DNA from: Eggerthellaceae bacterium
GTDB lineage: Bacteria; Actinomycetota; Coriobacteriia; Coriobacteriales; Eggerthellaceae
Length of the DNA stretch: 64,000 bases
Reading direction: 5' to 3'
Assembly (NCBI GenBank): GCA_009782615.1
Contig: WRIS01000005.1
Location: 1-64,000, forward strand
The notes under the pieces were generated by a model. That model saw only the letters and a list, made by a program, of their open reading frames with translations. It did not search any database and had not been told where the DNA came from. The position numbers and the translations under genes were made by a program. Below, piece after piece: positions 7,656 to 16,299 of this stretch. Each line of letters starts with the position of its first letter. The stretch's first letter is position 1.

Positions 7656-8459
7656 CTAAGGGATGAAGTTGCTTGCCACAACAAGAATGAGCATCGCCAC
7701 AACCACGATGAGCGCATTGCGGTCAAGGGATGTGTAGCGAAGTGGATGAAGGCGACTGCGCCCCGTCCCGCCGTGATAGCAGCGGGAATCCATTGCTGCT
7801 GCTAAGGTTTCGGCGTGGCGAAAAGCGCTGGTGAAAAGGGGCACCACGAGAGAGGTAATCATAGGAACCCCGCCTTTCAAGGGGCTGCTTGAAAAATTCG
7901 CTCCGCGGCTTAGTTGTGCTCGATGGATTGTTTGCAGTTCAAGGGCAAATTGCGGAAGGAAGCGCAGGGCAATTCCCATCATCATGGCAAGTTCGTGGGC
8001 GGGTAGCCCAAAACGGGTAAACGGGGTAAAAAGATATTCAAAGGCATCAGTGATATCAAGGCTTGTTGTGGTCAGGGTCAGCAAGCTCATGCTCAAAAGC
8101 AGCAGCGAAAGTCGACACCCCATGAACGCTGCTTGATAAACTCCAGCTTCGCTTATTTGAATAAAGCCCCACGCGAAAAAAACGGTTCCTCCTTGAACAA
8201 AGAAAACATTAAAGAGCGCGGTGATAATGACGATGAAAAACAGCCAGCCGACGGATTTGAAGGCTTGGAGCAAAGAGATGCGTGCGATTACATAAAAACC
8301 TGCGACGAAAAGGGCGCACAGCGCCAATCCCCAAAAACTTTGGGCGCAAAAGATAACGATGAGGACAAAAAGCGAGAGTAGCAGTTTTGCTCGCGGGTCC
8401 ATGCGATGCACGGGACTCGTGCCCGCAAGGTATCGTCCGAAAATTGCGATTTCTTGCAT
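7656..8459 (-). CDS. ecfT: Energy-coupling factor transporter transmembrane protein EcfT
   Basis: This 267-residue membrane subunit links the ECF ATPases to exchangeable substrate-binding S components. It starts at ATG 8459 (MQEIAIFGRYLAG), which gives the normal EcfT length and the typical N-terminal HRMDPRAKLLLSL. A longer frame upstream is low-complexity and overlaps ecfA2. Hydrophobic helices cover about 25-125 and 240-265. The coupling-helix motifs with Ala-Arg-Gly-type sequence are visible (QLSRGANF, AMDSRCYHGGTGRSR). It lies 10 bases downstream of the ecfA2 stop, which puts it in the ecfA1-ecfA2-ecfT order. The RBS is weak, suggesting translational coupling. Confidence 0.93.
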   Translation of the reverse strand: MQEIAIFGRYLAGTSPVHRMDPRAKLLLSLFVLIVIFCAQSFWGLALCALFVAGFYVIARISLLQAFKSVGWLFFIVIITALFNVFFVQGGTVFFAWGFIQISEAGVYQAAFMGCRLSLLLLSMSLLTLTTTSLDITDAFEYLFTPFTRFGLPAHELAMMMGIALRFLPQFALELQTIHRAQLSRGANFSSSPLKGGVPMITSLVVPLFTSAFRHAETLAAAMDSRCYHGGTGRSRLHPLRYTSLDRNALIVVVAMLILVVASNFIP

Positions 8460-8469
8460 GGCGTTCTCG

Positions 8470-9429
8470 CTAGGTGCTCTGATGGTCGTGAGAGTCGTGA
8501 GAGTCTCGAGAGTCTTGAGAGTCTTGAGAGCCGTGATGACCCTGATAGAGCGCGGCAAGTTCGTGCGTGAGGCGTGCCGTATCGTAAAAGCTCTCAGGCA
8601 GTGCGACCCCTGCTTGTCTGAGACTGTTCGCCATGCGCTGAGCCGAAGGTACGCCCAAACCGATTGCTTTGAGCGACGCTTCCTGGGCAAACACTTCTTC
8701 GGGAGTCCCCAACATGAACTGTTCGCCCTCTTTGAGTACGAGGATTCGGTCGCAAAGACGCGCCAAGTTGTTCATGCTGTGGGAAACGAAAACGACGGTA
8801 AGCCCGCTTGCGTGCAGGTTTTTTATGAGGTTGAGAAAATCCGTGCGTGCTGCTGGGTCAAGGCCAGCAACAGGTTCGTCCAAAATGAGCGTGGTGGGCT
8901 TCATGGCGAGCACGCCTGCGAAAGCCACGCGGCGTTGCTGTCCGCCTGAAAGTTCGAAAGGGTTCTTTTCATGCACGGTGTCGAAATCAAGGGCGACCGA
9001 AGCAAGCGCCTCTCGCACGCAGGCATCAACTTCTTCAGAGCCCAAACCCAGATTGCGCGGTCCAAAGGCAACATCGTCATAAACCGTGGCGGCGAAAAGC
9101 TGGTGTTCGGGGTATTGGAACACGAGTCCCACCCCTGCGCGGGCGCGGGTGGCCGTTTTCTTGTCGGAAATATCGCGCCCGTCAACTAAAACGCGTCCCG
9201 AATGGGGTTGAAGGAGCCCGTTCATGTGTTGGATAAGCGTGCTTTTTCCGCTGCCTGTGTGTCCTGCTATACCGAAAAATTCGCCCTCTTCCAAGGTGAA
9301 ATTAATGTCTTTGAGCGCCCAAACAGAATCGGGGGCATTTCCCCATGCGGGCTTTGCGGCTGCGGTTTGCGCGGTTTTTTTGGCGGGAGGATGATAGGAA
9401 TAGCTTACGCCTTCAAAAGTAATTGACAC
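8470..9429 (-). CDS. ecfA2: ECF transporter ATPase subunit EcfA2
   Basis: This 319-residue ABC ATPase powers vitamin uptake together with EcfA1 and EcfT. It has Walker A GHTGSGKST, Q-loop FQYPEHQLF, signature LSGGQQRRVAFAG, Walker B TTLILDEPVAGLD and the switch histidine in VFVSHSMNN. An insertion after SYSYHPP (about 14-33, KKTAQTAAAKPAWG) precedes the first conserved strand. The last 20 residues are an imperfect DS-x repeat (DSQDSRDSHDSHDH) encoded by a 9-base tandem repeat and are probably dispensable. The start overlaps the end of ecfA1 by 25 bases. Confidence 0.93.
   Translation of the reverse strand: MSITFEGVSYSYHPPAKKTAQTAAAKPAWGNAPDSVWALKDINFTLEEGEFFGIAGHTGSGKSTLIQHMNGLLQPHSGRVLVDGRDISDKKTATRARAGVGLVFQYPEHQLFAATVYDDVAFGPRNLGLGSEEVDACVREALASVALDFDTVHEKNPFELSGGQQRRVAFAGVLAMKPTTLILDEPVAGLDPAARTDFLNLIKNLHASGLTVVFVSHSMNNLARLCDRILVLKEGEQFMLGTPEEVFAQEASLKAIGLGVPSAQRMANSLRQAGVALPESFYDTARLTHELAALYQGHHGSQDSQDSRDSHDSHDHQST
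8485..8538. repeat. 9-bp tandem repeat inside the 3' end of ecfA2
   Basis: Six consecutive 9-base units (GTCGTGAGA, GTCGTGAGA, GTCTCGAGA, GTCTTGAGA, GTCTTGAGA, GCCGTGATG) encode the DS-x tail of EcfA2. The unit length is a multiple of three, so copy-number change would lengthen or shorten the tail without a frameshift. It sits 26 bases from the ecfT start codon. Confidence 0.8.
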
Positions 9430-10253
9430 AGCTCCTCCTTCAGGTTGTCCTCTAAAACATGGGTCGAAACGGGGATGCCAAGCTGTTGTAGTTCGCAGGA
9501 AAGTTCACAGGCGAAAGGAACTTCGAGGTTTAAATCTTTCAGTTTTTCGGTTTGCGTGAGAACTTCTTCGGGACTGCCGTCAAGGGCGATGCGCCCGTTT
9601 TCTAAAACAACGACCCTGTCAGCGATACTTGCCTCTTCCATGAAGTGGGTTATCATGACGATGGTCATGCCCCGCGCGTTGAGTTCTTGGCAGACGCGCA
9701 AAAGTCCTTTGCGACCTCGCGGGTCGAGCATGGCAGATGCTTCATCCAAAACCAGAATCGAAGGATTCATAGCAAGTACGCCCGCAATGGCAACGCGTTG
9801 TTTTTGCCCGCCCGAAAGCGCATGGGTTTCGTTTTTCTCAAAGCCCTGAAGCCCCACTTCTGCCAGTGAACTGGTCACGCGCTCGCGCAATTCAGCGGTT
9901 GGCAACCCGAGATTTTCGGGTCCAAAAGCCACATCGTTTTCGATGAGACTTGCGACCAGCTGGTCATCGGGGTTCTGGAAAACCATGCCTGCGTTACTGC
10001 GGATGAAGTAGAGGTTTTCTTCGTCGCGCGTATCGGCATCAAAGACCTTGACCACACCTTCGTCGGGTACCAGCAAGGCATTGATGTGTTTGGCAAAGGT
10101 GGATTTCCCCGACCCGTTTCCGCCTAAGATGCACACGAAAGAGCCTTGTTCAAGGGCAAGACTCACCTTATCGAGGACGAAGGTGTTTCCGTCATAGGTA
10201 AAGCCAACTTCTTCAAAGTTGATGAGAGCAGCATTTGTTGTCGTTTGTGTCAT
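9405..10253 (-). CDS. ecfA1: ECF transporter ATPase subunit EcfA1
   Basis: This ABC ATPase of 282 residues starts at ATG 10253 (MTQTTTN); a start six codons earlier is possible but less well placed. Motifs are Walker A GGNGSGKST, Q-loop FQNPDDQL, signature LSGGQKQRVAIAG, Walker B ILVLDEASAMLD (A-type, with Asp-Glu) and a switch histidine in MITHFMEEA. The Q-x-PDDQ and EASAMLDP sequences are characteristic of EcfA1. It follows ribU by 26 bases and overlaps ecfA2, forming one transcription unit behind the FMN riboswitch. Confidence 0.93.
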   Translation of the reverse strand: MTQTTTNAALINFEEVGFTYDGNTFVLDKVSLALEQGSFVCILGGNGSGKSTFAKHINALLVPDEGVVKVFDADTRDEENLYFIRSNAGMVFQNPDDQLVASLIENDVAFGPENLGLPTAELRERVTSSLAEVGLQGFEKNETHALSGGQKQRVAIAGVLAMNPSILVLDEASAMLDPRGRKGLLRVCQELNARGMTIVMITHFMEEASIADRVVVLENGRIALDGSPEEVLTQTEKLKDLNLEVPFACELSCELQQLGIPVSTHVLEDNLKEELCQLLLKA

Positions 10254-10279
10254 GACGCTTAAGCGCTCCAATCTTTTCT

Positions 10280-10945
10280 TTATCTGCCTTTGACCTGCTT
10301 TTTCTTAGGAGTAATAAGGTTTGAGATGCTTTTGTATACGATGATGGTGAGCACCGAGTTCAAGATAGCCTTAAGGGCGTTGAAGGGCAAAAGAACAGGA
10401 AGAATCATGGCAATAACTGCTTCGCGGGGCATTCCAAAATAAATCGGCGTGATGACAAGGTTTGCCGCGAGTGCACCTAAAATCGAAGCAATGCCACCCA
10501 CAACAAGGGCGAGTATGGCGCCTTTCCAGGTGTGCATGTTCTTATAGATGAGTCCTGCGGGAACGACAAAGCACACAACGATGATGATGTTCATGAGTCC
10601 GCCGACCCAGTCACCGAGGATAATCGCATGGATAATAGAGCCGATGATGCCAACCGCAACACCTGCCACAGGACCATAGGCAAAAGCGCTCACGAGTGCG
10701 GGCATCGCGGAAGCGTCGTACTTGAGCCAAGGGGTTCCAGGAAGAAGGGGGAACTCGACAAAGGAAAGCAGGGCGCTAATGGCGCACATAAGCGCAAGCA
10801 CCACCAACTGACGCGTGTCCCAGCGGTTCGTGTTGGTGAACTGAAGGTTTTTTGTTTCACCTGCGGTCACGTTTACGGTTTCGTTTGTTTTGGCTGCTTT
10901 GTTCAGTTCGGTTAGTTCGTGTAACTTATTTTCTTTGTTTGTCAT
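10280..10945 (-). CDS. ribU: ECF S component, riboflavin type (RibU)
   Basis: This 221-residue membrane protein has about 50 polar N-terminal residues followed by five or six helices. Family landmarks are LALMCAISALLSFVEFP, KYDASAMPALVSAFAYGP, GSIIHAIILGDWVGGLMNI and a C-terminal NALKAILNSVLTIIVYK. S components bind the vitamin and dock onto EcfT/EcfA. Riboflavin specificity is inferred from the RibU-type KYD-A motif and, most strongly, from the FMN riboswitch directly upstream on the same strand. The unusually long, Asn/Thr-rich N-terminal extension (about 1-45) is not part of the usual fold. It is the first gene of the ribU-ecfA1-ecfA2-ecfT operon. Confidence 0.9.
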   Translation of the reverse strand: MTNKENKLHELTELNKAAKTNETVNVTAGETKNLQFTNTNRWDTRQLVVLALMCAISALLSFVEFPLLPGTPWLKYDASAMPALVSAFAYGPVAGVAVGIIGSIIHAIILGDWVGGLMNIIIVVCFVVPAGLIYKNMHTWKGAILALVVGGIASILGALAANLVITPIYFGMPREAVIAMILPVLLPFNALKAILNSVLTIIVYKSISNLITPKKKQVKGR

Positions 10946-10994
10946 GGTAAATCCTTTCTTTGTTAGGCGCGGTAAGTGAAGTTTGTCCTTCGCC

Positions 10995-11035
10995 TAAAAA
11001 AGAACAAACCTGCACGAATTCTTTTCATACAGGTT
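10995..11035 (-). terminator. Terminator of the FMN riboswitch expression platform
   Basis: Read on the - strand, AACCTGTATGAA pairs with TTCGTGCAGGTT (12 pairs, two of them G-U) around AAGAA. It is followed by TGTTCTTTTTT. It lies between the riboswitch aptamer and ribU, as expected for transcription attenuation by FMN. Confidence 0.88.
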
Positions 11036-11082
11036 CAAAAGGTTTACCACGACCACTATGTTTCGTCTTGGTAAATCTCTGC

Positions 11083-11284
11083 CTCTTCCATCCGGACTAT
11101 GACCGTCGGTTCTGGAATCTCACCAGAATCAGCCTGCTTGCGCTCGGTGGACAAACCACCAAAACAAGCAGGGTCGTGGACTTGCGGTACGGGTTGCGCC
11201 TTGTGTTTGCGTGCCTCTTAACGCAGCGAACAAGACAAACCCTGCCGATTACCACCGGTGAGGAATTTCACCTCGCCCTGAAAC
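11083..11284 (-). promoter_or_regulatory. FMN riboswitch (RFN element)
   Basis: The - strand carries the conserved blocks of the RFN element in order: a GGCGAGGTGAAATTCC block and ACCGGTGGT at about 11250-11281, then GATTCTGGTGAGATTCC and ACCGACGGTCATAGTCC, and the closing GGATGGAAGAGG at about 11083-11094. Block order and identity to the family consensus leave little doubt. A long variable arm (CCGCAAG...GGTGGTTTGTCCACC) sits in the middle. A strong terminator and then ribU follow, so FMN binding is predicted to shut off the riboflavin transporter operon. Confidence 0.95.
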
Positions 11285-11468
11285 AGAATTCATACCCCTA
11301 TACTAGCAGCCCAACCCCCATCGTGCAAGCATGCACAAGCCACGATTTTATCGTGCGGTTTTGGCGGCAAAAACCATGTGAGGGCCGAATAAGAACCAAG
11401 CAAGAGTTCGTGTGGAAAATGATGCGGCAAAGACTTCTTTAGTGTATGATTTTACAGAACATAGATAA

Positions 11469-13424
11469 ATGCAGATGAAACGGAACACCATGCAAAAGAA
11501 TCGCAAAAATACCGCTTCTCGCGTCGGACAAACTCCGAGCACTTGGCGCGCGGAAGCCCCCACCAAATTTTCAATGCCCAAGAAAAAACAAGGCTCTACC
11601 AAGAAGAAGGTTGCCGCGACGTTGGTGGCTTTTGTCGTATTGGTGGGCGCGCTTATCGGCGCTGATTTTTTCCTCAGCGAAGGAAAGGTGCACGGGGGTG
11701 TCAAGGTCGAAGGGGTTGCTGTCGGTGGTATGAGTAAGCAAGAAGCCACAGAAAGGCTGCAGATTGCTTTTGACTCAAAACTCGCGGGGGCTTCGGTGCG
11801 CGTAAAGCCCGATGCTGAATCTGAAGAGCGTCTTGCTGCGAAGGCGGTTTCATGGGAAGGTGAAGCGGGTGAGGGCGACAACGGCAACTACGACGATAAC
11901 GACGGCGAAGCGAGCGCGCAAAACGCATCTTCGGAAGCATCTTCGGAAGCGTCTTTGGTGTGGACCTTTTCCGCAGCGGAATTGGGCGCTTCGGTAGACG
12001 TGAGCGAACTGGTGGAAGAAGCCTATGCGGTGGGGCAAGTGAAAACTGCCGCCGATATAATTCCGAGTATCTTCACGCGTTTCAACAGCTGGATTGGCGG
12101 GGTCGACCTTGTGGCGAGCGCTGTTTTTGATGAAGCGAAGCTAACGTCAGCGCTCAAGCCCATCAACGACACCATCGGTTCGGGCATGGTCAACAGCAAC
12201 ATTGCCGTTGATGCAGACGGGTATGCGAGTGTGCGAAGCGGACAGACGGGTATCAAGGTTGATGAAGAACTGTTTGCTGAACGCGCACAAGATGTGTTGC
12301 TTGACCGTTCAGATTCCGTATTCGATGCGCCTATGAGATATGTCCCTGTTGAAGTGAACGACCAAGCGGCACAAAAAGTTGCCGACAGCGTTAATGTTGC
12401 TTTGGCCGACCCCGTGACGATTGAATATGGAGACCATAGTTGGAGCGTGGAAGCACCGCTGTTGGGTGCGTGGGTTACGACTTCGGTTCAAGGGGAGGGA
12501 AATGTACGCAATTTGATTGCAAGCGTTGATGCGGCGAAGGCTTATAGCGGGTTGCAAGAACTTATGGGAGAGGTCGGCTACGGAAGCGCGAAGAACGCTT
12601 CGATTGATGTCAGCAGCGGCACACCCGTGATTGTTGGCGGCGTGAAGGGAGATGGCCCTGACCTCAGGAGCGCTGCGGAAGATTTGCAAGATATTCTTTT
12701 CGATACGAAAACAAGCAGGCGGGTTGTGTGTACAACCGCTCAAGTCGACCCTGCGCTTACCGTTGAAGACGTGAGCGCGTGGAATATCGTTGAAAAGATT
12801 GCTACGTTTGAATTGGCGTATGGTGGAGGGGACGGCACGAGCCGAGAATTCAACATAGAGCGCTGTTTAGACCAGCTGAATAATTCGCTTATTGCGCCAG
12901 GGCAAGACTGGCACTGGAATGAAGTTGTGGGGCGCTGCGACGAAACAACGGGCTATAAAGATGCGGGTGCGATAAACGATAAAAACGAATTTGTGCAAGA
13001 GCCGGGTGGCGGCATCTGCAATGTTGCGACGGGGGTTTTTAACGCGGCATATGAAGCGGGTTTCCCTATTCTTGAACGCGCAAATCACAGCTTGTATCTG
13101 GCTCACTATCCTCTGGGACGCGATGCGGCAGTGTCATGGGAATATCCTACGCTTGCATTTACTAACGACACCGAAAATCACATCTTGGTTACGGCACGCT
13201 ACGACGGTTCCACCATGTTCATCGGCATTTGGGGTACGAGCTTGAAGCGAAGCGTGGAAAGCAAGAATAGCGATTGGGTCGAAACGCAAAACGGCGGGAA
13301 AAGCATTACGAATTACCGCACGGTGAAGGCATCTGACGGCTCGATTGTGAGCGAAGATGTTTTCTATTCCTACTTCCCTCCGAAGAAAGAAGACCCCAAG
13401 CCGCAAGAAGAAAGCAGGGATTAG
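11469..13424 (+). CDS. VanW-family cell-wall protein with peptidoglycan-binding-like domains
   Basis: This 651-residue protein has a basic cytoplasmic N-terminus (about 1-50), one membrane helix (about 51-70, VAATLVAFVVLVGALIGADFF), then KVEGVAVGGMSKQEATERL, typical of the start of a PG_binding_4-type domain. A second copy follows at about 285-400. The VanW domain occupies about 430-620, with motifs NNSLIAPGQDWHWNEVVG, EPGGGICNVATGVFNAA and NHSLYLAHYPLGRDA. It ends in a charged Pro/Lys/Glu tail. VanW proteins occur in vancomycin-resistance clusters and widely in Firmicutes and Actinobacteria; the biochemical role is unknown but is probably in peptidoglycan maturation. An Asp/Glu/Ser-rich segment (about 115-165) interrupts the first domain. 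The amidohydrolase gene follows after 7 bases, so the two are likely cotranscribed. Confidence 0.87.
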   Translation: MQMKRNTMQKNRKNTASRVGQTPSTWRAEAPTKFSMPKKKQGSTKKKVAATLVAFVVLVGALIGADFFLSEGKVHGGVKVEGVAVGGMSKQEATERLQIAFDSKLAGASVRVKPDAESEERLAAKAVSWEGEAGEGDNGNYDDNDGEASAQNASSEASSEASLVWTFSAAELGASVDVSELVEEAYAVGQVKTAADIIPSIFTRFNSWIGGVDLVASAVFDEAKLTSALKPINDTIGSGMVNSNIAVDADGYASVRSGQTGIKVDEELFAERAQDVLLDRSDSVFDAPMRYVPVEVNDQAAQKVADSVNVALADPVTIEYGDHSWSVEAPLLGAWVTTSVQGEGNVRNLIASVDAAKAYSGLQELMGEVGYGSAKNASIDVSSGTPVIVGGVKGDGPDLRSAAEDLQDILFDTKTSRRVVCTTAQVDPALTVEDVSAWNIVEKIATFELAYGGGDGTSREFNIERCLDQLNNSLIAPGQDWHWNEVVGRCDETTGYKDAGAINDKNEFVQEPGGGICNVATGVFNAAYEAGFPILERANHSLYLAHYPLGRDAAVSWEYPTLAFTNDTENHILVTARYDGSTMFIGIWGTSLKRSVESKNSDWVETQNGGKSITNYRTVKASDGSIVSEDVFYSYFPPKKEDPKPQEESRD

Positions 13425-13431
13425 GCTATTC

Positions 13432-14220
13432 ATGAAAGCAATCGACGCACACGCTCATATTTATCCTGCGAAAATCGCCCAAAAGGCAGTCGATAGCGTG
13501 GGGGATTTTTACCACGTTGCCATGGAAGGAAACGGGACTGTCGAAGCATTATTGGCAGCAACGCAGACAACGCCGCTGACGAATTTCATCGTTCATTCGG
13601 TGGCGCTCAAGGCAGAACAGGTGGAATCTATCAACGATTTTATTGCCGAACAGTGTGCGCTTCATGCGGAATTTATTGGCTTTGCAACAATGCATCAAGA
13701 CTATCCTGAAAAGGAAAAAGAAATTGAACGCGCCATCGAGGCGGGTTTGCAAGGGATAAAGATACACCCCGATTCACAGCAGGTTAATTTAGATGATGAA
13801 CGCCTTATGGAAGTGTATGAAATCATTGAAGGGCGCTTGCCCGTTATCATCCATACGGGCGATTATCGCTACGATTTTTCGCATCCGTGCAGAACGAAAC
13901 GGGTGCTGCGTGCCTTTCCTGAATTGGTTGTCAACGCGGCGCATTTCGGAGGGTGGTCGGTGTTTGATATTGCGTTTGACTACCTCGAAGAAGAAAACTG
14001 CTTTATGGACATGTCGTCTTCAAGAACTCAGCTGGGGCTTCGACGCATGAAAGAACTCATCAACGCTTATGGGACCGACCGCATCATGTTCGCTTCTGAT
14101 TTTCCCATGTGGGACCCAACTACCGAATACCATCACTTTATGTCACTGGGATTTGGGGAAGATGAGTTAGAAAAGCTTCTTTGGAAAAACGCTGAGCGCT
14201 TCTTGTATTCCAAACACTAA
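13432..14220 (+). CDS. Amidohydrolase-superfamily (TIM-barrel metal-dependent hydrolase) protein
   Basis: This protein has 262 residues from ATG 13432, chosen because it gives the family N-terminus MKAIDAHAHIYP; the upstream in-frame extension overlaps the VanW gene. Metal-ligand candidates are H7 and H9 (H-x-H), the lysine/histidine pair in GIKIHPDSQ, the histidine in VIIHTGDYR, and the aspartate in MFASDFPMWDP. The layout matches the amidohydrolase-related (decarboxylase/lactonase-like) group rather than ureases. The substrate cannot be inferred. The gene lies 7 bases after the VanW gene and 21 bases before the recombinase. Confidence 0.85.
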   Translation: MKAIDAHAHIYPAKIAQKAVDSVGDFYHVAMEGNGTVEALLAATQTTPLTNFIVHSVALKAEQVESINDFIAEQCALHAEFIGFATMHQDYPEKEKEIERAIEAGLQGIKIHPDSQQVNLDDERLMEVYEIIEGRLPVIIHTGDYRYDFSHPCRTKRVLRAFPELVVNAAHFGGWSVFDIAFDYLEEENCFMDMSSSRTQLGLRRMKELINAYGTDRIMFASDFPMWDPTTEYHHFMSLGFGEDELEKLLWKNAERFLYSKH

Positions 14221-14838
<618 letters not shown>

Positions 14839-14885
14839 GGACGGCGCGACGGCGAACTGTAAGGGTGAGGCAATGACGAGAGCGG

Positions 14886-15374
14886 TTAGAAATCGTCTCC
14901 CGTGGTGAAAACCCAGGTGACGACATCGCCATCTTTAAGCATGAGCCGATCAGCCGAGGTGGGAGCATATTCGCCCCCTAGGTAGAAAAGCCACCCACTC
15001 ATAGGACCGTGTTCTCCTTGCTTGATGCCTTTTATGCTGGTGATAAGTGTTCCGTAAACGCTGTCTTCAGACGTATAGGCTGCGCCAGATGCCTTCAGCG
15101 CGTCAAAGGCGCTCATGTTTTCCGTGAGATTTACGGCGAATGTTTCAACTTCGCCCCCGTCGAGTGCGGTAGTGTCAATGTCTATCTGCACCAAGCCGAT
15201 AACAGATTCAGCTGCGGTGTTGGCAGTAGTGTCGGGCGTTTCGACTGTTGCCGTGTTCGGTGAGCAAGACGCAAGCCCAAGGCAAAAGGTGAGTGCCAAC
15301 AAGGCAAAGGCAAACAGTCTGCCGAAAGACTTTGCAAAAGGTCGATTGTGAATAGAGGACAGCGTTCTTCCCAT
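14886..15374 (-). CDS. DUF4430-domain lipoprotein
   Basis: This 162-residue protein starts at ATG 15374 (MGRTLSS); the frame extends 12 codons further upstream. The signal helix ends in the lipobox LGLASC, so it is lipid-anchored. A Thr/Ala-rich linker (about 45-65) leads to a DUF4430 domain (about 68-162): NLTENMSAFDALKASG, a GWLFYLGGEY strand and GDVVTWVFTTG. DUF4430 is related to the transcobalamin-type beta-grasp C-terminal domain and is found in surface or cobamide-associated proteins; no ligand can be assigned. It is divergent from queT and probably transcribed alone. Confidence 0.82.
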   Translation of the reverse strand: MGRTLSSIHNRPFAKSFGRLFAFALLALTFCLGLASCSPNTATVETPDTTANTAAESVIGLVQIDIDTTALDGGEVETFAVNLTENMSAFDALKASGAAYTSEDSVYGTLITSIKGIKQGEHGPMSGWLFYLGGEYAPTSADRLMLKDGDVVTWVFTTGDDF

Positions 15375-15442
15375 GACTTTCTCCGTTCGATAGTGCGTGC
15401 GATTATACACGCTTCGGGCAAGTGCGCTATACTAGATTTCGA

Positions 15443-15520
15443 TGAATGCACCGTTGGGCCCTGCATTCACGATATATATGTTGCCCATAGCCCGCGGTGA
15501 AACCGTGTGGAAGAGGAGAA
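15443..15520 (+). promoter_or_regulatory. Structured leader of queT, candidate translational control element
   Basis: Two hairpins precede the queT start. The first pairs TGAATGCA (15443-15450) with TGCATTCA (15462-15469). The second pairs CGCGG (15493-15497) with CCGTG (15503-15507) around TGAAA and ends next to the ribosome-binding site AGAGGAGAA. A likely -10 (TATACT, 15428-15433) lies just upstream. queT genes are often controlled by preQ1 riboswitches. This leader does not match the preQ1-I consensus, and I could not build the preQ1-II pseudoknot, so it is listed only as a candidate. Confidence 0.4.
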
Positions 15521-15524
15521 TATC

Positions 15525-16085
15525 ATGGCGAAGAAAAGAGCATCTTTTGTTGCGCAGGCGGGCGTAATCGCTGCTGTTTACGCTACGGCAACCTTGCTTA
15601 CCGTACTCTTTTTGCAGGGACTTGCGTGGGGTCCTGTGCAGTTTCGCATTTCAGAAGCGCTTTGCGTTTTGGCGCTGCTTACCCCTGCCGCCGTGCCTGG
15701 GCTTACCTTAGGCTGCATTATTGCGAACTTGATTAACGCCGTTTTGAACGGAACAGGTGCCCTTGGCATGTTTGACGTGGTATTTGGAAGTACAGCAACG
15801 CTGCTGGGCGCTTTATGGTGTCAAAAATTCAGAGAAAAACCGACGGTGGCGCTTTTGGGACCAGTGCTTGCCAACGCACTTATTGTTCCGGCATATCTTC
15901 CATTTATTTTGCAAGGATTGGGATTTTATACAATTCCGTTCACGTCGATTAGTCTTGATACCGCATATTTGCCTATGTATCTTTTTGGAGTCGTGGCAAT
16001 TGGCGTCAGTCAGGCTTTTGTTGTCTACGTGCTCGGTCTCCCCCTGTTCAAAGCGTTAAAATCCTTCAAATTGCTTGAGGAATAG
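15525..16085 (+). CDS. queT: QueT family ECF S component (queuosine precursor uptake)
   Basis: This 186-residue membrane protein has about six helices. The start ATG 15525 is preceded by AGAGGAGAA with good spacing; a GTG six codons earlier overlaps the leader hairpin. Conserved QueT landmarks are AVYATATLL, GPVQFRISEALCVLALLTPAAVPGL, GCIIANL, and GMFDVVFGS-ATLLGAL, followed by a VLANALIVP helix. QueT is the substrate-binding component for preQ1/queuine-type precursors and uses the shared EcfT/EcfA module, which in this genome is encoded about 5 kb away. A 14-bp hairpin follows the gene. Confidence 0.9.
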   Translation: MAKKRASFVAQAGVIAAVYATATLLTVLFLQGLAWGPVQFRISEALCVLALLTPAAVPGLTLGCIIANLINAVLNGTGALGMFDVVFGSTATLLGALWCQKFREKPTVALLGPVLANALIVPAYLPFILQGLGFYTIPFTSISLDTAYLPMYLFGVVAIGVSQAFVVYVLGLPLFKALKSFKLLEE

Positions 16086-16086
16086 A

Positions 16087-16127
16087 AAAAACAACCTGTT
16101 TTGAAAAGGCGTAAACATGTTGTTTTT
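16087..16127. terminator. Bidirectional-looking terminator hairpin after queT
   Basis: AAAAACAACCTGTT (16087-16100) pairs with AACATGTTGTTTTT (16114-16127) with a single mismatch around a 13-base loop. The T-rich right arm can serve as the U tract on the + strand and the A-rich left arm does so on the - strand. It ends the queT transcript. Confidence 0.7.
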
Positions 16128-16299
16128 GCGACGCAATTCAACAGTTTTTTCGCACCTTCTTCATGAAATGAGAAATTTCAATAATTTGGATAGCAAAGAA
16201 TCACAAAAGGACGTACAATAGCTGGTAGTACTCCCTTTAAGTGCCTACGTGAATCTTGGAACGTGCCCGCATGGCGCAGGTTCCGCAAAAAGGAAAAGA

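Noticed and set aside
8485-8538. Possible CRISPR-like repeat
   Set aside because: Units are 9 bases in direct tandem without spacers and lie within the ecfA2 coding sequence.
8460-8690. N-terminal extension of EcfT
   Set aside because: The 77 extra residues are encoded by the ecfA2 tandem repeat and are low-complexity; the start at 8459 gives the family length.
10960-11442. 160-codon open frame on the + strand upstream of the VanW gene
   Set aside because: It runs antisense through the FMN riboswitch and its terminator; no domain is recognisable and the RNA structure explains the conservation.
15443-15520. preQ1-II riboswitch assignment
   Set aside because: The loop-to-Shine-Dalgarno pseudoknot could not be formed; kept only as a generic structured leader.
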